A DNA stretch of 64,000 nt from Omphalotus guepiniiformis (Eukaryota; Basidiomycota; Agaricomycetes; Agaricales; Omphalotaceae). A program made the translations under genes and the position numbers. The stretch is from positions 434,001 through 498,000 of the forward strand of contig JAQOOI010000070.1 of NCBI GenBank assembly GCA_028554645.1, written 5' to 3'. Positions within the stretch are counted from its first letter, which is position 1. Each line of letters opens with the position of its first letter. Of the stretch, positions 1 to 12,219 are shown one piece after another. The notes beneath the pieces are model-generated. The model searched no databases and was not told the origin of the DNA. It saw nothing but the letters and a program-made list of their open reading frames with translations.

Positions 1-160
1 CATGGAATTTCAGATGCACGTAGATATACAACGGCAAGGGCAAGACATCTGTATATATGTATGGTGCTAGGACTCGAGATAGACCAAGACATACAACAAT
101 CACTAGAAATTACATATGGCACCTTGTAACCGTAGAATCTTAGGAATATTACGGCTAATA

Positions 161-2862
161 TTACGCTTTCCAAATGAGATGCAGATAGTCACCTCCACGA
201 CCCTGATTGATGTCGGTAGAAACGCGATTGAAGCCCAAGCCCTCAACCTCGGCCGGCTTGACTGGCCCATCAGACTTGTATTTGCGATACAGTGCAATCT
301 CCGTGATCTTTCCAGCCTCATGATCGTCGTGATATAGCTTGAGGTAGCGATACTTGCCGCCAGCGCCAGAAGCAAGGTCTTGCTGACCGGAAATAGCATG
401 GTCGGTGATTTGAATCTCGATGTAAGTGCAGCCATCATAGTACATGTTTGTTCGCTTGGGTATTAGCCACACATATCTGAGGTTAGAAACATGATTCAGC
501 ACTAGTGTCAGTTATGAGTATTAGCCACACATATTTTCCACCAAAGTCGTAATTGATATCGGGGTGCTGGTGGTTCAGTTCTTTGATACAGTCCTCAGGC
601 GGGTCCTTGGTATCGGTGTAGATGACAGAAATATCTTGAAGATAAGTTGGTGCATTCTGTGGAAGATGCACGTATGCCCAGTCCAAGAGAGCCATCAGGT
701 CTCGGCAATTGGCCGGGTTTGCAGGCCACGGAATAGCACCATCTGAAATGATCCAAACAATTGTTGCAACGACCTGCAAATGACGACGCATAAGTCGAAG
801 GTGTTTACCCCGGAGGAAGGAAGAGGTACCTTATCATCGGTGTCTGCTTTCGGAGCCGGGTCCGTTTGCGAATAAGTGTCCAGCATCTTCGCTATCGCTG
901 CCTCGGTTGGCAGATCCGTAGACATCATTGACAATTGACTGGCAAGAACCTGGTGAACATGGAATTGCTTAAGCGAGCCCTTCATGCGGTTTTGCACATA
1001 TTGACGACTCTGCTCAAGCCATGGGCGAAGAATATCGGTGGCCTCAAGGGTTTGTTCGCCTCCATAGAACCAATTCTGCAGTTCCTCCAGCGCTTGAATT
1101 ACAGCAGTTTCGGTCGCTTCCGCGATCCACCCGCCCAAGAGTCCCCCAATGATCCCCCCAAGAGCGGCACCAACCGGCCCAACAAGTCGGCCTATTTTAA
1201 AGCCAACTTCTCCTGCCAACATGGCTCGCACCCACTCGTTGACTTGACGATCCAGCTCCTCCGACCAGTCATCGGCTAGAGCTACTTTATACAGTGAAAT
1301 AGCGACCCCAATGACCGCTATGACTCGGGATGTTTGTCCAGCTTTTGCCATAAATGCTGTGACCGCTGGATTGGCTCGTCCTGAGGCTTGGATGACTTTA
1401 AGAAAAACCTAAAAGGATGATTAGTGTAAAGGTTAATGAGACGCAATGGGCATGTAGGACCTGATTTCTCTGTCCTTTATCCACAATATCTGCAAATGAA
1501 CGACTAAAGAGGTCGTTGCTGTATTTATCCAGGTAGCGAACGATAGCTGCACCTGCAGGCTTGATTGACTCCGCAAAGAGCCGGCCAAGAGACGATGACA
1601 CTTGACGGGCGTCAACTAGATATATCTGACGCATTCCAAATGCCTCATGGACACCTTGCTGAGGTGTGATTTTGCCTGACTGCACTCTTCGCAGCACGTC
1701 TTGGCACATGGCAGAAACACCTTCAGCGTACTTCAGTCTAACTGGAGCATCGGGTAGGAGCCAAAACCCCCATATATGGACTGAACCCTTGAGAAGAAAC
1801 AGCCCATGATGGAGCATCTGCATCCAGTCAACGTCGATGACCAAGCTGTTGCTAGCAGTCAGTACTGCAGCGTCAAACTTGACGTAAGTTCCAAACAGGA
1901 CAGGCTGTCCCGGAGTTGGTTCCGTGGGGTCGTTTGCGAGAGAGCTTTTCAGCCAGCCATTGGTATTGAATGCCACAACCTCCGGCCTTCGACGCGCTTC
2001 CGCGATAAGCTCCCAAACCTGCTTTCCCGGAAGCTGTTCGATATCACCTCCGGTAGAGACTAGACCAGGGAGGTAGACAAAACCATCCCATTCGGTGCGA
2101 ATATATAAACCTTCGATGGGCTTTTCAAAAGCGTTGTTGGTGGGAGGAAGTTGTACCTTGTCCTTCAACCACCCGGCGGTGTTGAATCCGGACGAAGCAA
2201 CAGGGTAGCTCTGATCAAGCGTCTTAATGAGATCGGGTACGTGATTGGTCAGGTTATCGACTCGCTTGATATCTCCACCACTAGAATCGCATTCCTCGAA
2301 GAAGTTGTAGAAACGGAAATCAGTGCGAACATATATGCCACTGAGGGAGGTTGGTTGAGACATCGGGGTGAGCGGGTAGACTACTTCTTTCTTCACCCAT
2401 CCATCTGTGTTGAAGGCAGCTACCTGACGATTGAGTTCATCCGCCGGGAAGAGTACATCAATTCGAGCTATGCGAGCAGTAGCTGTAGTAACGTCAGTGA
2501 TCTGTTTCAGGTCATTCCCATACGAATCTTGGCCTTGGAAAGATACGTCAGCTTGAATATGCAACGACTTAGTCTGGCGCATTCGAACCTTGGAAGAACA
2601 TCCACCCTGGGTAGTCGACTCTGATGTACAGATCACAATCGTCATTCTTCGTCAGCATCGACGAGTCAATTGTATCCAGTGCTTTAATATATCCAACACT
2701 GTTGAATGCGTAGAAGTTTGACGGTTGCTTCTGCAAAAAGATCTTCTTTAGCTGGTCAACTTGACCAGCATATTGTCGGTAGAATGCAACGTCAAATCCA
2801 AGGATATCCCATCCCTTGAACTTCATGAATGGCCCATCCTTTGTGCCTACGGGAAAAGACAT
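161..2862 (-). CDS. PAN/Apple-like repeat protein with glycine-zipper segment and MABP-like C-terminal domain
   Basis: Five exons are inferred: 2862-2589, 2533-1461, 1408-830, 773-535 and 476-161, giving about 826 residues. Residues 50-320 carry four degenerate repeats of the form AFNTxGWxK...GxYxRxxF...DSxGGDI, which resemble PAN/Apple-type modules but lack most cysteines. A later stretch around residues 470-510 holds VGPVGAALGGIIGGLLGGW, a glycine-zipper hydrophobic segment. The last ~140 residues (from YLQDISVIY) resemble an MABP (MVB12-associated beta-prism) domain with typical GGKYxYL and DINxGxGGDYLHL blocks, and are strongly similar to the small divergent gene at 4464-5017. No signal peptide is obvious. 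First-intron acceptor is AAG (2534). The last junction is anomalous: the frame needs removal of 477-534, which begins AT and carries a 17-bp direct repeat; if retained, translation stops soon after GGKYVWL. Carbohydrate or membrane binding is inferred only. Confidence 0.7.
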
Positions 2863-4463
2863 TGCAGCTACAGTTTGAGATAGAGATAATCAAGAGAATA
2901 TAGGCAAAGAGTCGAAGGAAAACTGAACTGAGGGTATGCGGATGTAGTTCCATGTTTCTTATATATGTCTGCTCGTTTTCCGAGTTTTGGCCAAAGTGTG
3001 CACTGTGTGATCATAAATAAGCAAACTATCTTGTGAGTGACCGCATGTAATAGTACCAATAGTACCTGTAGATACCTCTTCGTCTTTCTTGGAATATAGA
3101 AACGAATCTCCATAATTACTCACTCGGAGAGATCTGTGTCCGGTTAAGCACATCAGGACTCGTCTGTTCGGCTTGTGGTTGTTCTGGCCAAGGTGCGAGG
3201 GTCGCGCAATGAGTGAACCCATGCCAGTTCTTGATAGAGCCGATATCAAAAGGATCGTTCACGGTGGAGAAGCACAAGTAGGAGAAGAGGCTATTCAGAA
3301 TGAATAGGATGAATGACAACTCCCATTTGGTGACTAAGTGCCGTAGTGCCGTTCTCCAAGTTCTAGATCTCGACCTCACACGGCCCCTGAGTTTTGCCCT
3401 TCCTTGCTTTGTTCTTGCAATTCCTGTAGAGGCCTGTAGTCTTGTTATGATTGGGTATTATATATCAACGGCCGCACAGATGTCGTTCATCCGAACCCGA
3501 TCCGAACCGGAACAGAAACAGAAATGCTACCACAATCGGGGCTTTCGGGCCGGCCCAAATAATCTTGCTCCAACTAAACCTACTTACTACTTATGACGGC
3601 GAAGTTTTCTTAGAGGTTCAGACAGCAGTGACCGGTGTAAGGACTGTTGTTCTTCACTTCAGAGAGTTGACTATCGAATGCAGTAAAGTAATTTATACCT
3701 AAGTTGACTAGGAGGTTGAAAACTGTGTTATTCGGAAGAGCCTGTAGGAAGGGATTGAATAGTGAAAATTTAGTAATTGAATAGAAACGAATGAGAGTAA
3801 AAATAACCAATAAAAGGGGAGTCTGGAGAGAATGGCTAGGTAACGAAACTTAAAAAAAAAAAAGGAAGTCGCAGACGGCGACGAAAGAGTGATTTGTCGG
3901 CCGAAGAGCCGGCCGAGTGTTACACTACTATTCCTGTTACAATGTACTCTCTCATTCTCTTCCTTGGCTTCCAGCATTCCGAATAGGACAGCTTGGAAGA
4001 GTGCTCAAAAGATGAATCCTGCATTCATGCCAATAACGTAGGAGTTACAGGCAGTGGAAAATGTGAGCTCAAATCAGTAGTGGTGGCGCCATGCGGCCTG
4101 CAAGCTTGTTCATGAATTCTTCGTTCTGTTCCATCGGTTCTGCTCAGTCGCCGACTTTCATTTTAGGCATCTTTCTCACTTTGGGTATCTTCCTGGTGAA
4201 CCCACATTTACAGGCTCCCGTTCCAGTCGCAATATCTTGGCAATACTGGGAGGAGGATGACCCGTCAAGGTTTCCATGATGCTGTCACTCAGAATAGTTC
4301 AATGCACTCAGAAGAACAATCTGCCTTCACCCAACATTGTTCCAATCGAACATGCAGGATGCCAACGCTATGATGAAACCATGACTTAACAGAGCAGCTC
4401 GAGCATATAAGAACGATAGAGTTGCTCCTGGTTCTGCATTGCAGACTCGCAATACTCTCTGTC
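2863..4463. other. Intergenic region between divergent MABP-domain genes
   Basis: About 1.6 kb separates the two head-to-head MABP-domain genes and presumably holds both promoters. I see no open frame with recognisable protein features. An A-tract lies near 3851-3862. The repeated motif of gene 2's promoter (CATATAAG) lies at the right edge. Confidence 0.5.
4406..4411 (+). promoter_or_regulatory. TATA-like element upstream of the small MABP gene
   Basis: TATAAG lies 58 bp before the ATG at 4464, a plausible TATA box distance for a short 5' leader. This is inferred from sequence and spacing only. Confidence 0.4.
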
Positions 4464-5017
4464 ATGGCTCCTTATTATCTACAAGACATTCAAGTAAGAC
4501 TATGCTTGACTGTCACCTTGAAACTGCTTGCTGACCACTGATCATGGTCCAGGTTGTCATAAGCGATGACAGCCACCCTCCAGATGACTGTATCAAAGAA
4601 TTGAACTACAACAAGCCTGATATCAACGCCGGATTCAAAGGAAAGTAAGTAGCAGAACCTCAGAATTCGATCCAATTGTTGATTCTTTAACTCAGGTATG
4701 TGTGGTTGGTACCCAAGCGCACAGTCGAATCTAAGAACGCCTGCACTTACATCGAGATCCAAATCACTGACCATGCTATTGCTGGCCAGTCCGATCTTGC
4801 TGCCGGCGCCGGCGGCAAGTATCGTTACCTTAAGTTGTACCACGATGCCATGGAAAATAGCAAGGTCACATCGATTGCGCTGTATCGTAAACCCAAAAGT
4901 GCTGGGCCAGTTAGTCCGTCCGAGGCTGCGGCTTTGGGCTTCAATCGCATCTCCACCGACATCAACTCGGGCCGCAAAGGTGATTGGTTGCACCTCATCT
5001 ACAAAGTAGAACTTTGA
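4464..5017 (+). CDS. Small single-domain MABP-like protein
   Basis: Three exons (4464-4493, 4553-4644, 4696-5017) give a 147-residue protein with clean GT-AG introns. The whole protein is one MABP-like beta-prism: N-terminal YLQDIQVVISDD, a PPDDCIKELN block, GKYVWLVPKR, ITDHAIAGQ, GAGGKYRYLKLYH and the closing STDINSGRKGDWLHLIYK. It matches the C-terminus of the divergent gene at 161-2862 throughout its length, so the two are paralogous at this domain. MABP domains elsewhere sit in membrane-associated proteins (MVB12, DENN proteins), so membrane or lipid binding is a family-level inference. There is no signal peptide or membrane segment. Its intact intron 2 (51 nt, GTAAGT...CTCAG) shows what the damaged homologous intron of the neighbour should look like. 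Confidence 0.8.
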
Positions 5018-7325
5018 TTAGGTTCTCTCTTTATGAGGAGTGTATACACCATGGGCGGATGAATGGCTAAGAAGGAAAGAGATGTTAACGTTCATTGTAC
5101 ACCTGTATCCCACTCACGGAATAAAGTTTTCCTTTCTTTTTTTCAAAATAATTACGTACTGCCTCAAGTTCCATCCAGCGACTTTGCGACTCCTTGCCTC
5201 CTTAGAACAGTGTGACACAAACAGAAAATGAATTGATACATTGACCAGACTCGTACCGGCCTATGATTGCGTGATATTTTTGAAGAGTTTGTCATCCCTG
5301 GCCGCTGACTCTGTTGCACTGAAGTTATTCGTCCGAAGAACCGTTTATCGACCTAATCCCTAGCTCATCGCGAGAAAGAATTTCTTGGAAGGCGGTGTAT
5401 AACAGCCTTGCTTGTCCTACCGAAACTCATCGTCAGTGTAGGCTGGCCATGCGTAAGAACTGGCAGCAAGATCCTGATATCCGTCACATTTCTTCTAGGC
5501 ATCAGCAGCCCTCGAAACGACGATCTCTTCACTCTTCTCAAATGACGTCTCAGCAATGGAAACTGAAGAAAGCATTGTCAAAGCTAACAAGCTTTCCGCC
5601 GAACGCCGACACAAGCTACGGCGTATGGGTGAGTTGATGTTCTGCTGCCGATGACGGAGGATAATGAGGATGATATGGATGAAGTTGGAGCGTAGATTGA
5701 AGAGGGAGATGATAACCCTAGGGCTAAGAAGATGAGGACGATGAATGGGTATGGAGAGGATGACGATGGGAGGTAGCGGGCTTCCAGTTGAACACAGTGG
5801 GGGTGCGACCCAGAGAAGGGTTTTGTCGACTACACATACGGCTCGTTCGTGGGGAACGTGGATTGCATTTGAGTGTTGTCCGACATGCCAAGGGTTAAGT
5901 GCGATACCTGAAATAACGTCAGACTGACTGTTGCTGTCCCTGCTCGTCCATGGGTAGTTTCTCGCTTTGCCTTTCGGCAACTACCGCCACCCAACCACCA
6001 AGCCTGCAGACCCCGCCGTTCACCACCTCAGCAGACAAATACCGTGATGAACTACATTACAGTCCCTCTGATTGCTCAGGTCGCGGACTTGACCTGTCGG
6101 TGGGGTCTACTGAGTTTGCGGAGGGGCGAAACGGCGATTCGCCTCGGTATTGTTTGCCTGAGAGACGAGGAAGGCTCAAAAAGAGAGTACTTTACATTCG
6201 GTAAGCCGTACCTTGTATGGGGCTTGTCAGTTGCTTATTCCAGCACCCAGCACGCTCTACAATGACGCCGTCTTCCTCGACCCTGTATCCCCTAATTCTC
6301 TTCTACGCCCATCAAATTTCTCTTGTGTGAGTTGCCTTTCATTAATCGCTTGGGACGCATTAGCCCTCCCATTCCTGGCTGGCTTTCCTAGTAGACCACC
6401 ACCTTGGGCAAGATGAGCTCGGAGGATCTTCTGGGCTACCTTGCCACACGTCGACATCGAAAGGAAAGTCACATTCGTTGTGGTTCTCCTTCACCATCCA
6501 CATCGTGGTCCTTCGACAGCCCCTTTTTGTTTCCGCGAATGTACTGCGGAGGCTGGCACGCTCCGCTGCTAGGAGAGGTTTTGAGTAGACGTAGTAACTG
6601 TAGCAAAAAAGTTTCGAGTTCACGAGCTTTGGGCCTGAACATGTTTTTGGTCGTAAATCTCCAAAGACGAAATTGCGAATTGTCCGGAGCATCCTTGAGT
6701 TCAGCAAATACATTGTGATAAATAAAAAGCGGAGGCCCGCGCGCTTGGATGGCGGACCATTACACAAACGTAACAAAGGAACCCGCCTTCTGCTGATCTT
6801 GCAGTACGTTCATATCCAGCAGCGGGCGATCAGGGAAGGATTTTAAACCGCTGTGTCGTGTGTTGAGAATTTCAGGAAGCTAATGAAAGCAATCCGGGGG
6901 CTGACTCAGAGCATGAAGAGCGTACCAAGCTGTGTCAACCAGCTTTAGCAGTATAGCGGGTCACTCCGATTCTGCTCCTGTGTCGTCCAGTGCGCAGCTT
7001 TCTTTCGTACAAGTTTCAGCTTGAATAGAGTACCCCAGTACTGCCAGGGTTCTCCTCTAAGCTCATTGAGGCCATGAGGCGCCGAAGGCAAGCGCCAGCT
7101 GAGTCAGCCCCCCAGCGATTTCTGCTTTAGAACTTCCATGTCGCGGCAGCCTTGATCTACAACTACGACGAGCTCGTGCTAACTAAAGCGCAGACGATTC
7201 ATTTTGCGTGCGAAGTGGCGGATGTACCTGTACGATAATCAGGAGAGATTAGCCCTTATCAAAGTGACTCAGGATTGCGCTTCTGCCACCCAGCTTTGTC
7301 TGTACTCCTAGGATCTGGAATTATA
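5018..7325. other. Poorly coding stretch, possible decayed gene
   Basis: No gene could be supported in these 2.3 kb. Short open segments exist, for example a plus-strand stretch at about 5547-5630 reading METEESIVKANKLSAERRH followed by a GTGAGT donor, and 6044-6200 reading a mixed hydrophobic/basic peptide ending at GTAAGC. I recognise neither, and they could not be joined into one frame. A decayed or very intron-rich gene is possible. Confidence 0.35.
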
Positions 7326-10300
7326 ATGCCTCCTACGGCAACTACGAGAGCGAGCTCGAACTCGGGCTCTACTTTTAGACGAGAAGAAGAAGAAGAAGTG
7401 AGGCCATATATCGTTGTTTCGGAGATCGGGAAAGGAAGTTTTGCAACAGTGTTCAAGGGGTACCATGAGGTGAGTGGCTCTCAAGGTGCTTGTTTGCGGG
7501 AATCTAAGTATTCGTGCAGGAGTCTCACAAAGAGGTCGCTATCAAGACTGTCAAACGAGACAAGCTCTCATCGAAGCTCTTTGACAACTTGCAAAGCGAG
7601 ATTCAAATTCTGAAGCTACTTTCACATCGGCACATCACTAAACTCATCGATATTGTGGTAAGCCTCTTCTATAATGCCACCTGAACTGCTCTTTACATGC
7701 TTCATATAGCAAGCCGAGCACCATATCTACCTTGTCATGGAATACTGTTCCGGTGGGGATCTCACCAACTACATCAAGAAGCGAGGGCGTGTCGAGACCC
7801 TAGCATATGTCCCAAGTGCTGGGGCGGCACTTCAATATTACCCACATCCAGCTACTGGAGGACTAGATGAGATTGTAGTCCGTAGCTTCCTTAGACAGCT
7901 GGCCCGCGCACTCAAGTTTCTTCGGCACCGAAATCTCATCCACAGAGATATCAAACCTCAGAACCTTCTACTCAGCCCTGCGTCTCAAGAAGAACTTGCC
8001 AGAGGCCACCCTTTAGGAGTACCCATCTTGAAAGTTGCTGACTTTGGGTTCGCCCGGTCGCTACCCAATGCAATGATGGCGGAGACTCTTTGCGGATCTC
8101 CGTGAGTGTTCGTGTTCTGTAAAAATTTGTCTATCTCACCGTTTTGATAGATTATACATGGCACCTGAGATACTGGGCTACAAGAAGTACGATGCGAAAG
8201 CCGATTTGTGGTCCGTTGGGGCTGTTCTATTCGAGATGGCTGTTGGCAAGCCCCCTTTTCGCGCTCAAAACCACATCGAGCTCCTCAAGAAGATAGAGCG
8301 CTCGAAGGGTATCAAGTTCCCCGATGAGGATCCACAATCACCTGCAGCCAAGAACGGTGGGGGAGGAAGCGAAGCACACCCCGTCCCTCCCGACATCAAG
8401 AAATTGATTCGCATGCTACTCAGACAAAAACCCTTTGACCGAGCTAGCTTTGAAGATTTCTTCAGTAGCACTGCACTCGCGAAGAGCAAGTTTTTGAGAC
8501 CTAAAGAGATGGATGAAACACCGGAAGGTTCGGAGATGGTTTCCAGTGGTGGAGAGAGGACTTGGTCGGCAAGACCACCGACTCCTGAGGCGCATCGGGT
8601 GATTCCACCGGAGGTGCTTGATGAGAAAGCGATGATTCCCCCTAGTAAAATAAACTTTAGGAGGACGTCCACGTTGGGTGGGCCTGAGGGTACACCACCT
8701 CCAGCGGAGACTTCATTACCTAAAGAAACGTATGTTGTTTTTGGGTTGATATATTCTACTTTTCTTCTTAGCAGATGTTTCTAGGCCTCATCCCCCTCCT
8801 TTGAAACCAAGGCAATCCTCCAGCAGTTCCAATCCGCCGACTGAACGACCGCGCTTACCTTCATACTCTTCAAGACCTTTATCGACAGAAGGATCTATAA
8901 TACCAGGAGAGACAGAAGAAGATGGTTTTCTTCGCAGGGAATATGTTCTTGTAGGAGATACTCGCGCTGTTGAGTTCAATCGCGCAATAGATGGTGAGTA
9001 ATACGTCCAATTCATATGTCGAAGCAGTCAACTCATCTAACATTTTCGCAGAATTGAATACAGCCCCTCGAAGACCACTACATACTCGTCGAGTCCCACC
9101 CTCACCCTCAATGGACAATCTTCCGAATGACGGAGAATTTCCATTTGCACGGAATACGAACATCACCTTCCCCCCTCCCCCCAGCACAGGACCTGCTCCA
9201 CCACTGTCTTCTTCCCCGTCGAGCATGGCTTCCCGAGCAGCTTCAAATGCTCTTCACCGCGCTCTCAAAGTCGCCTCCAAGACGCTTTTTGGGACGGCTA
9301 ATCCCAGTCGGCACGCCAGAACACAGTCTGCTCGATCGAATGATATCTCAAAGGACCCACTGAGTTCACCCTCATCGCCACGGCGGCCGCAGATAATCTC
9401 GTTAGATACGGAAGGCGAGCGAGATCCGTTAGAGGACGAGCTGTTGAGGACACTGGAGGAGTTGGCGCAGAAGACGGATGTGCTAACACATTGGGCTGAT
9501 GAGATGTACGAATACGTCAAGGCAGTGCCTCAGAGTGCGTACTTTCTATGCGCAGATGTGATGATTGTATTGACTCAAATTCGCGAAAATTTTCAGAAGC
9601 CGCTGCCTGATCCTACGAAGTTCATGAAGCGAGAAGGAGAGGCTGAGAAGAATGCTCGTAGGCGGAAACATGCGGACATGGAGGCCGAGTATAATGCCGT
9701 GACGTGTGTTGCGGTGTACATGCTCCTCATGTCTTTCTCGCAGAAGGGAATTGATAAACTACGGAATTATCAAGAGCACCAGAAGATGAGGCATCCTGAT
9801 GGCGATTTCCTTGTGAGCGAAGGCTTTGATGATGGTGAGTTGCCTTGCATCACTCTCACTCTTGACTCCTGAGCTGCTTGATAATTGTTGAACTTTTTTT
9901 CGTATCTCAGCCTTGTCATGGTTCAAGGAACATTTCCTGAAATGCAACGATCGTGCGGCCTTGGTCAAGACTTGGCTTCCCGCACAGTATGATGGACCGA
10001 AGAGCTGGTTAGACCAGTTGGTTTACGACCGTGCATTACTCCTTGTACGTTACTCTACGTGTCAACGCATTCGACCTTTTTTAACAATACCTCAGAGTCG
10101 GACCGCTGCCCGTAAAGAACTGCTGGACCAAGCCTCCAGCCCTGACGAATGCGAGAAACTATATGAGGAATCACTTTGGTGTTTATATGCCCTACAGGAC
10201 GACCTGCTCCAGACAGGCAATCCATTCATGGATGAAGATCGTGCGACTATCGCAACTTGTACGTCTTGCTTATCGCTCATTTTCGGGTGTCCTGATCTGA

Positions 10301-10495
10301 TGGAGAGTTTATTGCATTGCAGGGATTAAGAGAACCAAGTTACGATTACTCCGTTGTAGAGCGCGGATGGCTATGAACGACCGGGATCGTCTTAATGATG
10401 CTCGAGCTGACCAGAATCTTGCTGATGTTGCAAGGATACCAGCTCCTTGGGATGCTAAACCCGCAGATGCTCCCGAAGCGACATCATCATCATAG
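7326..10495 (+). CDS. ATG1: Atg1/ULK serine-threonine protein kinase
   Basis: This is the initiating kinase of autophagy, acting in the Atg1-Atg13-Atg17 complex at the pre-autophagosomal site. Nine exons (7326-7469, 7520-7657, 7710-8101, 8151-8729, 8785-8993, 9052-9834, 9911-10044, 10096-10258, 10323-10495) give about 904 residues. The N-terminal kinase has the glycine loop [16 protein letters not shown] lysine, catalytic [20 protein letters not shown] in the DFG loop, GSPLYMAPE and the fungal-Atg1 insert before the HRD region. A Ser/Pro-rich linker follows, then the C-terminal Atg13-binding (EAT/tMIT) region from about residue 630, with [17 protein letters not shown] and [13 protein letters not shown]. 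Within exon 6, 9534-9596 encodes 21 extra residues between the conserved PQ and KPLPDP; it looks like an intron but is in frame and cannot be removed as GT-AG without a shift. Confidence 0.95.
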
Positions 10496-10826
10496 CGAAG
10501 AAGCCTCCCTTACGTTCTGCGACTATATGTCCTTGTTATTTTATGTACCATAGATCTACAACGTACTCCTAAGCGTTTTCTTTGTACTGCTTACGGAAGA
10601 CCCCATCATGTATCTCACTCTCCCTTTTTGTTGACTTTTTTTCTGACTGTTGGTTTATTGCTCTACCTTTCTTTGCATGTGTAGTATCTTGTCATTGACC
10701 GGTTTCTCTTGTGTGTATGTATACGTAATTTGTGGAAGATTGCATTCATCATTATTTAATACATGCAGTATTTTGACATTGCAGTTATACTTATTACTTT
10801 TTGCTTTCAATGGAGTTGTTCAGATC

Positions 10827-11919
10827 TCAGAAGTCGAAGCTTTTGTTTAGATCTTCGTACAGGAGCTCTCGCATACCGGGGGGGAGTAGCGGCTCGCCAT
10901 TGTCGGCTATGTATTCTTGAGGAATAATCAGTAGGAGTTGATAAAGCGAAAGTGGTTCACGTACTAAAAGGCATTTCGACACTCTCCTGCACATGCAATG
11001 GATTACCCCTCAGTTATATCGACGGGAATTGGGAATAAATCGCACCTTTGTATTGAATCTAATTGTAGGGAATGTAATGTAGGGTATTTGGTCGAGAGGA
11101 ACTGGTGGTGGTGGTACATAGCGGCGGCGTCAGACGTATCCGTGCCGCTCAAGACAGTAAAACGAAAACGTACTCTTATCCTCCACCACACGCTTTGCAA
11201 CACCCAGTGCTGTGTCAGTGGTCATCTGCGTAGGACCTAGGTGACGAGCAGGAAAGCCTAGCTTGCGCAATTCAGCAGTTCTATCTCGGGGAGGATCATC
11301 GCCTGGAGAGTAGAAACTCAGAAACGGGAAAAAATGAAATATATATGGATTAGTACATACCAAGTATGCCCTAGTTACTGACGATATTTAGTATGCTTTG
11401 AATTGAACATCATTTAATGGTAGACCCTCGAACTTGGACTTACGCCGAACAAGAACCATTCAAATCTTCCATCCCCGTCTTCTGGTGATAACTCCTGCTC
11501 TGCCTTTGGGTCTAACAAGCATACTCTGTCTATAGATCCCCCTAATCGCTCCTTAATCAATTGCATTACGCCAGATTGATAACAATACGCGTCGGAAAAC
11601 CCATCTCCTTCTATCGATGAAAATTTGCCCGTAAGAGATTGCGAAGAAGACGTCGATAGATTCGTGAAGTAGACATTCGAATCGGGTCCTGCTAATTTTC
11701 GCATATGCTATACCGTGCTAATCGGTAAATGTCGCAACATCGGAATCGAGACCTATTGAAGAAAAGGGCTAACCGCATACTCGAGCTCAACCCAGGGCGG
11801 TACTACTTTGGATACTTCATCGTCTTCCTCCATATGCTCTGTCTCGTCGAGAATTGATTATTGAGGTTCAGTGAGGAAGAATTGTGAGAGATGCTACCGA
11901 TCACGTATGAGAATCCCAT
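10827..11919 (-). CDS. SFM1: SFM1-like SPOUT methyltransferase (DUF431)
   Basis: In yeast Sfm1 is a SPOUT-fold, SAM-dependent arginine methyltransferase acting on ribosomal protein Rps3. Eight exons (11919-11898, 11838-11774, 11707-11444, 11370-11361, 11302-11174, 11101-11046, 10986-10965, 10915-10827) give 218 residues, close to the yeast length. Conserved blocks are in order: N-terminal YVIEHMEE, LEYAHMRKLAGP with VYFTNL, FLFGGILGDDPPRDRT, ELRKLGFPARHLGPTQMTT DTA, RVVEDKIPLDQIPYITFP and ESVEMPFKYIADNGEPLLPPGM. The GIL(G) of FLFGGILGDD comes from a 10-nt microexon. The last intron ends in AAG. Phases close perfectly at every junction, which supports the model. It lies tail-to-tail with ATG1. 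Confidence 0.93.
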
Positions 11920-12219
11920 GGTGGATGAAATGAACAATCGAGCACGAAACTGAAGAGTAAGAGTGTCAGTGCGGATTTTTTTGAGAAAGGATCAATTAGC
12001 GCCCAGTAGTACACGTATTACGTAACACACTAATGCGTCGACTGTCTCTAACCTATTGCGATGCTAGCCTGAACAGTCCATGGCTTGGATGTCATTGCTA
12101 GATGAGCCTCTTTGCCTATTCAAGCACTCCTTCCCGGAATCTCGACTCGGCAAGCCTACCAGATGAATTATAACAGGCTTTGTGTGGTGAAAATGAACGA
12201 AATTCAGCCACGATTTTCA

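Noticed and set aside
3848..3862. A-tract as the tail of a retroposed gene
   Set aside because: No gene-like sequence or target-site duplication on either side.
5495..5980. 161-codon minus-strand frame
   Set aside because: No recognisable domain, no codon bias, and it overlaps plus-strand fragments; left inside the unassigned stretch.
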